Source: an uncultured Gammaproteobacteria bacterium (GTDB lineage Bacteria > Pseudomonadota > Gammaproteobacteria > Pseudomonadales > UBA5518). Taken from it: a DNA stretch of 10,096 nucleotides. Every line of letters starts with the position of its first letter. Positions within the stretch are counted from its first letter, which is position 1. Shown in pieces: positions 6,098 through 10,096 of this stretch. A program made the position numbers and the translations under genes. Location: assembly GCA_903921135.1 (NCBI GenBank), contig CAIXOY010000037.1:1-10096 (forward strand). The letters run 5' to 3'. Below the pieces are notes generated by a model, which worked only from the letters and a program-made list of their open reading frames with translations, ran no database searches and was not told where the DNA came from.

Positions 6098-7420
6098 CTA
6101 CGGCAGCCGCAGAATCCGCGCCGCCTCGGCACACGTCGCCACCGGCCGTCCCACCTCGTGGCAAAGCGCCACGGCCTGACGCGTGAGTTCCTCGTTGGTG
6201 GGGTGATCGGCGCCCAGATGATCCTCGAGCCCCGTGTGCAGATGACCCCCGCGCTCCAGCGCCAGCCTCGCCACCGGCGTGGCGAAGAGATCCCCACCCA
6301 TCACCGCCACCGACCACGGCAGATCGCAGCCCGCACTCTCCAGCATTTCGAGGTAGGCATCGAGCGCCTTCGCCGTGGGCGGCAGACCGAAGCTCACGCC
6401 CGTGCCGATGCCCATGTAGCCCGCATCACCGCCGAAATAGAACTTCAGCATCGCACCGGGCGGCAGCTTGCCGAGCCGCCAGTACACCAGCGCGTTGCGC
6501 AGGAAACCCGGCTCGTAGATCGCGAGGCTGAGGCCCAGTTGCAGGTCAGTGGCCTGCGCGATCGCCACCTCCATATCGGCGTAGGTGTTCAGGTACATGA
6601 AGCTGTGCTTGCTGGGCATGCCGTCCGGATCAGCCCAGCCAAGGATCATCGAGCCCGGATCCATGAGCCCGATGCGGATCGCGCGCGCCTCGGCAAGGAT
6701 GCGGATGTGCTGCAGGCGCTCGGCCATGGAGCCGCCCGCACCGATCGTGGGGTAGAGGAGCGCATCGGGGCGCTCGGCCAGCACCACGCGATAGCTCTCG
6801 AGATACCGCTCTGCCGCATCAAAGGGGGGCAGGCTGAAATCACTCAAGGGCGTGTGCGTGTGGACGATGGAGGCGCCCGCGGCGAAGCAGACGAGCGCCT
6901 CGGCCGCGATGCCCGCGGTATCGACCGGCACGTGCGGATTGCGACCCGGCTGCGTGGCGCCGTTGATGGCGGTCTCGATGATCACGGGCTGCGGGCCGCG
7001 GACATCTGCTTCAACGTCAGTGGAAGCAGCAGGAGCAGCGCTGTCGATGCCGTGGATGGACTCGAGCTCGAGGCGCAGCTCGCGCGCGAGTTCTCCCAGC
7101 GATGGCGCGGCTCCGCCGGACCGCGGCGATGCCGGCGGCGCGAGCGGCTCGGGTGCTGCCGCGGCAAAGGCCTCTGGCGCAGCCGGCTGGAAGAGCCCCA
7201 GCAATGCCCCGGGCTCGAGCCAGTCGCCTTCGAGCGCACCACGCACCACCAGCGTCCCGTCGCAGGGGGCGCAGATCTCGAGGAGTGCTTCGCCGGTATC
7301 GACGGTGGCGAGCAGATCGCCTTCGACCAGGACCTGGCCCGCGCTCGCGTGCCATTGCAGCAGTTCAGCACCGGTGACATCGGCGCTGGCATCGGGGAGG
7401 CGTATTTCGAGGGGTTTCAT
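6098..7420 (-). CDS. Beta-keto acid cleavage enzyme (BKACE/DUF849) fused to an E2-like, lysine-less lipoyl domain
   Basis: BKACE enzymes (type member Kce) condense a beta-keto acid with acetyl-CoA to give acetoacetate and a new CoA ester. Residues 145-440 are this domain: VIIETAINGAT (146-156), zinc-ligand motif VHTHT with His187 and His189, third ligand candidate Glu303 in YEPGFLRNA, PWSVAVMGGD (368-377) and GGHLHTGLED (391-400). By a remembered alignment, the Kce residues Glu14 and Asp231 correspond to Thr156 and Pro304, so the substrate is probably not that of Kce. Residues 4-79 are a lipoyl-type domain (RLPD, GAELLQW, GDLLATVDTGEALLE, APCDG), but Glu44 replaces the modified lysine. An Ala/Pro linker and a peripheral-subunit-binding-like segment (105-139) follow. 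The ATG overlaps the tamB stop (ATGA) and has no Shine-Dalgarno sequence, so translation is probably coupled. Family length is usually about 270-320; this is 440. Reaction class likely, substrate unknown. Confidence 0.88.
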   Translation of the reverse strand: MKPLEIRLPDASADVTGAELLQWHASAGQVLVEGDLLATVDTGEALLEICAPCDGTLVVRGALEGDWLEPGALLGLFQPAAPEAFAAAAPEPLAPPASPRSGGAAPSLGELARELRLELESIHGIDSAAPAASTDVEADVRGPQPVIIETAINGATQPGRNPHVPVDTAGIAAEALVCFAAGASIVHTHTPLSDFSLPPFDAAERYLESYRVVLAERPDALLYPTIGAGGSMAERLQHIRILAEARAIRIGLMDPGSMILGWADPDGMPSKHSFMYLNTYADMEVAIAQATDLQLGLSLAIYEPGFLRNALVYWRLGKLPPGAMLKFYFGGDAGYMGIGTGVSFGLPPTAKALDAYLEMLESAGCDLPWSVAVMGGDLFATPVARLALERGGHLHTGLEDHLGADHPTNEELTRQAVALCHEVGRPVATCAEAARILRLP

Positions 7421-10096
7421 CGGCTGAAAGAATACAGGAAGTCCACCGCGTTCTCGACGCCGGAGACGGCCTCGACGAAGAAGCGCGGCGTGAGCCGGTA
7501 ACGCAGCCGGAAGGTGTTCACTTTTTCGAAGGTCGAGACGCCATAACGCAAGTAGAGATCGGGCGTGAGGTAACCGCTCAGCTGCACCTCGGTGCCGCCC
7601 TGCACCTTGCGCGAATCGACCTGGAAATCCTGTATCCCGAGCTTGCCGAAGATCTTGCTGGTGACCTTGCCGGCACCCGAGATGCCGAGCTGCATCATCG
7701 CGCTTCCCACCGCGAGTTCGTTGTCGGTGCCCGAACTGGGCGCACGCCCGGTGAGCAGGTAATGCAGGGCGCGGCTCTCGGGCATGGTGGGGCGCGAGAA
7801 GACCTTCAGCTCCGGTGCCTTCGCATCGCCGCGCACCTGCACGCCCACCTCTACCGGCTCGTCCTCGATGTGTCGCACGGCGTTGATGCGCAGCGCCGGG
7901 CGCGTGAGCGGCCCGTTGAACACGAGGCTGCTGCCCTCGGTCACCTCGAGGCGCTGACCATAGGCGGTGTAGCGCCCTTCGAGGATGCGCACCTCTCCTC
8001 GGCCCTCGATCGGCGCGTCCGGGTTGCGCAGCAGCCGCAACTCGCCCCCGAGCCGCGCGTCTGCACCGAAGCCGCGCAACTGCACCTGCTTGCCAAGCGA
8101 GAGCTTCACCGATAGCGCGTAGTCGATACCGGGCGCGGCCTTCTGTTGCCCCACCATCACGGTATCGCGCGAGACGCTGACAGCGGTTTCCGGCAGGGCT
8201 TCGAGGTCTATATCCGCCTTCGGAATCCGCACCTCGCCGCTGATGCTGGCGAGTGCCGGATCGAGCTCGACCGTGATGTCCGGCACCACGTGGATGCGGG
8301 TGCCACGGCGCGGCTCGAGCAGCAATTCCTGTGCGTGCAGGCGCAAGCGTGCCGACCAGTCCTCGCCGGCCCAGCGGAATTTGCCGTCGATGTTCCCGGT
8401 GCCCGCGCGCGTGCGCAAAGAACCGTCGAAATCGGCGTCAGCGCCCGCAAACCGCAGCGCGAGGCTGAAGTCCTCGATCGGCTGCGGCAACCCCTCGTGG
8501 GCGAAACGTCCGCCGGTGACGCCGATCTCGCCCGAAAGCGCGGGGCTCGCCACGCTGCCGCCAACAGTGATGCGCCCGTCAAGGCGGCCTGCGCTCTCCA
8601 GGCTGCCGGGCACGATGCGCAGAACCGGGCCCACCTCGATACCCGCCACCGACACGCTTCCGGACAGGCCCGCAGCCCCCTCGAGCCCTGCGAGATCCAG
8701 TGCCGCCTCGATCCTGCCCTCGGCCCCGGAAAGCGCCGCAGCGCGCAGCCGCAGCCCGCGTCCCTCGGTGCGCAACGAGGCCGCGATCTCGCGGAACTCG
8801 AACGGAATCTCCTCACCCGCGGCGAGCGGCTCGAGTCGCAAGGCCTGTGACGAGAGGCTCGCCTCCAGGCGCAGCGGCTGTGTGCCGCGACGCGAGGCGT
8901 CCAGACGCAGCGCCAGCGTTCCGCTCGCCTCCAGATCGGGCGGCAGCCACGCCGACAGAAAACCCACCGGCAGGGCCTCGGCGCGCAGGGCAATGCCCTC
9001 GACGAGATCGGGCGCGATGCGCACGCGCTGCGCGCTGCAGGCCGCGGTGCGTTTGGAGCGCAGGCAGAAGGGCTCCACCGAGAGGCTCTTCGCAGCACCG
9101 TTCCATGCGAGCCGCAGTGGCTGCTCCAGTTGCCAATCGGGCAGCCCCTGGCGCGTGGTGAGATCGAGGCGCTGGCAATTAGCTGACCAGTTCGCATCGG
9201 CGGCAGCACCGGCGCAAGCCAGGGCTATCGCCACCCCTTCGATGCGGCCGCTGGCCGTGAGCGCATGTGATGCGCGCGAACCCGTGAGCACGGCATCGAC
9301 GGCGCCGATATCCAGCCCCGGCACACCCAGGGCCGAGGCCTGCAGCGCCAGACGGTTGGAGGTATCGCCCTCACCGCGCCAGCGCAGCGTGGCCGCGAGC
9401 TCCCCCGCGCGATAGCCCTGCGCGGCGAGCTGCGCCAACTGCAGGCTCGCGTCGATTTCGGGACGTGCGCGATTGCCGCCGATCCGGAATCGGCCTTCTC
9501 CATGCCCGCTTGCCCGCGGCAGCGTTTCTGCGAGGGACGCGAGTTGCAGCTGCCCTTCGAGCGCCAGCAGATCACCTGCAGTGCCCGCGAGTTGCAGGCG
9601 GTTGGCGCCACTGGCGAGTTCCACGCCCTCCAGCATCAGTGCGCCCGCGGCATCCATCGCCACGCGCCCGCGCAGCGCTGCAGGGCGCGCCTTCACCTCG
9701 CCCGTCAGATCGAGCACGGCGGTGAGCGTGGTCGCGTTTTCTGCGAGCGTGCCCTCCGTGCGCACGGTGCCGCCCACGCGGCAACCGGGTGTCTGCGCCC
9801 AGCGTGGCAGGCAGGCATCGCGCAGTTGCAGCGCGAGCTGCAAAGGCAGTGCTGCACCGAGACCAAGCGTGCCTGTGGCCTCGACCATACCCAGTTCGCC
9901 CTGCAGCGAGGCGCGTTGCAATTCCACGCCTGTCTTCGGTGCCCAGCGCAGCATGGCCTGCAGGCGGTTCGCACCGATCCACTCGGAGCCGGTGCTGGCC
10001 TGCAGCTCGGCCGAGATGCCGAGCAGGTTGCCTGCCAGCGTGGCGCGTGCCTCCTGCAGGCTGCCGTACGCGGCAGCCTCACCCGGCAGCGCGAGC
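7417..10096 (-). CDS. tamB: TamB, periplasmic translocation/lipid-transport protein (N-terminus outside window)
   Basis: TamB is an inner-membrane-anchored AsmA-like protein whose beta-groove spans the periplasm to the outer-membrane partner TamA; it supports phospholipid transport and outer-membrane protein assembly. About 892 residues are visible and the frame stays open to the right edge, so the methionine at 9954 is internal. The sequence is almost all short amphipathic beta strands. The TamB (DUF490) domain fills the C-terminal 350 residues or so, including GRGEVRILEGRYTAYGQRL, PELKVFSRPTMPESRALHYLLTGR-type sequence (7855-7745) and the closing strands LSGYLTPDLYLRYGVSTF and DFLYSFSR, ending close to an aromatic residue as TamB does. 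Family proteins are about 1200-1400 residues, so roughly a quarter to a third is missing. Six cysteines form three close pairs in the first part. The expected upstream neighbour tamA is not in view; downstream the stop overlaps the BKACE fusion gene. Confidence 0.93.
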   Translation of the reverse strand, partial: LALPGEAAAYGSLQEARATLAGNLLGISAELQASTGSEWIGANRLQAMLRWAPKTGVELQRASLQGELGMVEATGTLGLGAALPLQLALQLRDACLPRWAQTPGCRVGGTVRTEGTLAENATTLTAVLDLTGEVKARPAALRGRVAMDAAGALMLEGVELASGANRLQLAGTAGDLLALEGQLQLASLAETLPRASGHGEGRFRIGGNRARPEIDASLQLAQLAAQGYRAGELAATLRWRGEGDTSNRLALQASALGVPGLDIGAVDAVLTGSRASHALTASGRIEGVAIALACAGAAADANWSANCQRLDLTTRQGLPDWQLEQPLRLAWNGAAKSLSVEPFCLRSKRTAACSAQRVRIAPDLVEGIALRAEALPVGFLSAWLPPDLEASGTLALRLDASRRGTQPLRLEASLSSQALRLEPLAAGEEIPFEFREIAASLRTEGRGLRLRAAALSGAEGRIEAALDLAGLEGAAGLSGSVSVAGIEVGPVLRIVPGSLESAGRLDGRITVGGSVASPALSGEIGVTGGRFAHEGLPQPIEDFSLALRFAGADADFDGSLRTRAGTGNIDGKFRWAGEDWSARLRLHAQELLLEPRRGTRIHVVPDITVELDPALASISGEVRIPKADIDLEALPETAVSVSRDTVMVGQQKAAPGIDYALSVKLSLGKQVQLRGFGADARLGGELRLLRNPDAPIEGRGEVRILEGRYTAYGQRLEVTEGSSLVFNGPLTRPALRINAVRHIEDEPVEVGVQVRGDAKAPELKVFSRPTMPESRALHYLLTGRAPSSGTDNELAVGSAMMQLGISGAGKVTSKIFGKLGIQDFQVDSRKVQGGTEVQLSGYLTPDLYLRYGVSTFEKVNTFRLRYRLTPRFFVEAVSGVENAVDFLYSFSR

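Noticed and set aside
7190..7420. Biotin carboxyl carrier role for the N-terminal domain of the fusion protein
   Set aside because: No lysine and no (A/V)MKM motif; the surrounding sequence resembles E2 lipoyl domains instead.
5885..7501. 538-residue open frame on the plus strand across the BKACE fusion gene
   Set aside because: It is antisense to a gene with clear family motifs, starts inside cinA and is rich in Arg, His and Gln as expected for a shadow frame in GC-rich DNA.
9952..9954. ATG at 9954 as the start of tamB
   Set aside because: The frame stays open to the right edge with beta-strand-type sequence continuing, and TamB needs several hundred more N-terminal residues.
1..10096. Mobile element, phage, CRISPR or defence system
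   Set aside because: No transposase, integrase, direct-repeat array or toxin-antitoxin pair was seen; composition is uniform and all long genes are housekeeping or secretion genes apart from the fusion enzyme.

Overview
The window reads as chromosomal DNA of a high-GC (about two-thirds G+C by eye) Gram-negative bacterium, most likely a gammaproteobacterium. The reasons are a type II secretion system (T2SS) operon in the order gspE-F-G-H-I-J, a tamB gene, and a two-domain cinA. The order starting with gspE, without gspC or gspD in front, resembles the xps cluster of Xanthomonas. I cannot name the genus from sequence alone. Coding density is very high: the only gaps are 41, 118 and 38 bases, and no stretch over 300 bases lacks a gene. 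I saw no tRNA, rRNA, CRISPR array, insertion sequence or attachment site.

Layout. Positions 1-4663 (minus strand) hold the front part of a T2SS operon: gspE (4663-2999), gspF (2997-1813), gspG (1771-1337), gspH (1337-960), gspI (960-544) and gspJ (547 to beyond the left edge). Genes are nearly contiguous or overlapping, except for a 41-base gap before the major pseudopilin gspG that carries a clear ribosome binding site and a small hairpin. GspE is the assembly ATPase, GspF the inner-membrane platform, GspG the main pseudopilus subunit, and GspH, I and J minor pseudopilins of the tip; gspK, L and M would be expected beyond the left edge. The 118-base gap at 4664-4781 divides this operon from the divergent cinA and contains two weak promoter-like pairs that overlap almost completely.

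Positions 4782-6059 (plus) encode a full-length CinA (COG1058-type N-terminal domain plus PncC-type nicotinamide mononucleotide deamidase C-terminal domain). It converges, across a 38-base gap with a perfect 10-bp hairpin, on a minus-strand pair. The first of these (10096-7417, N-terminus outside the window) is tamB, encoding a periplasm-spanning lipid-transport/outer-membrane assembly protein. Its stop codon overlaps by 4 bases the start of a 440-residue fusion protein (7420-6098).

The fusion protein is the most unusual item. Its C-terminal 295 residues are a beta-keto acid cleavage enzyme (BKACE/DUF849, Kce family) with the zinc-ligand pattern retained. Its N-terminal 145 residues look like the front of a 2-oxoacid dehydrogenase E2 subunit: a lipoyl-type domain, an Ala/Pro-rich linker and a degenerate peripheral-subunit-binding-like segment. 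The lysine that would carry lipoate or biotin is glutamate, and there is no other lysine in the N-terminal module except residue 2. It therefore looks like an E2-derived scaffold that has lost its cofactor site and had its acyltransferase domain replaced by a BKACE domain.
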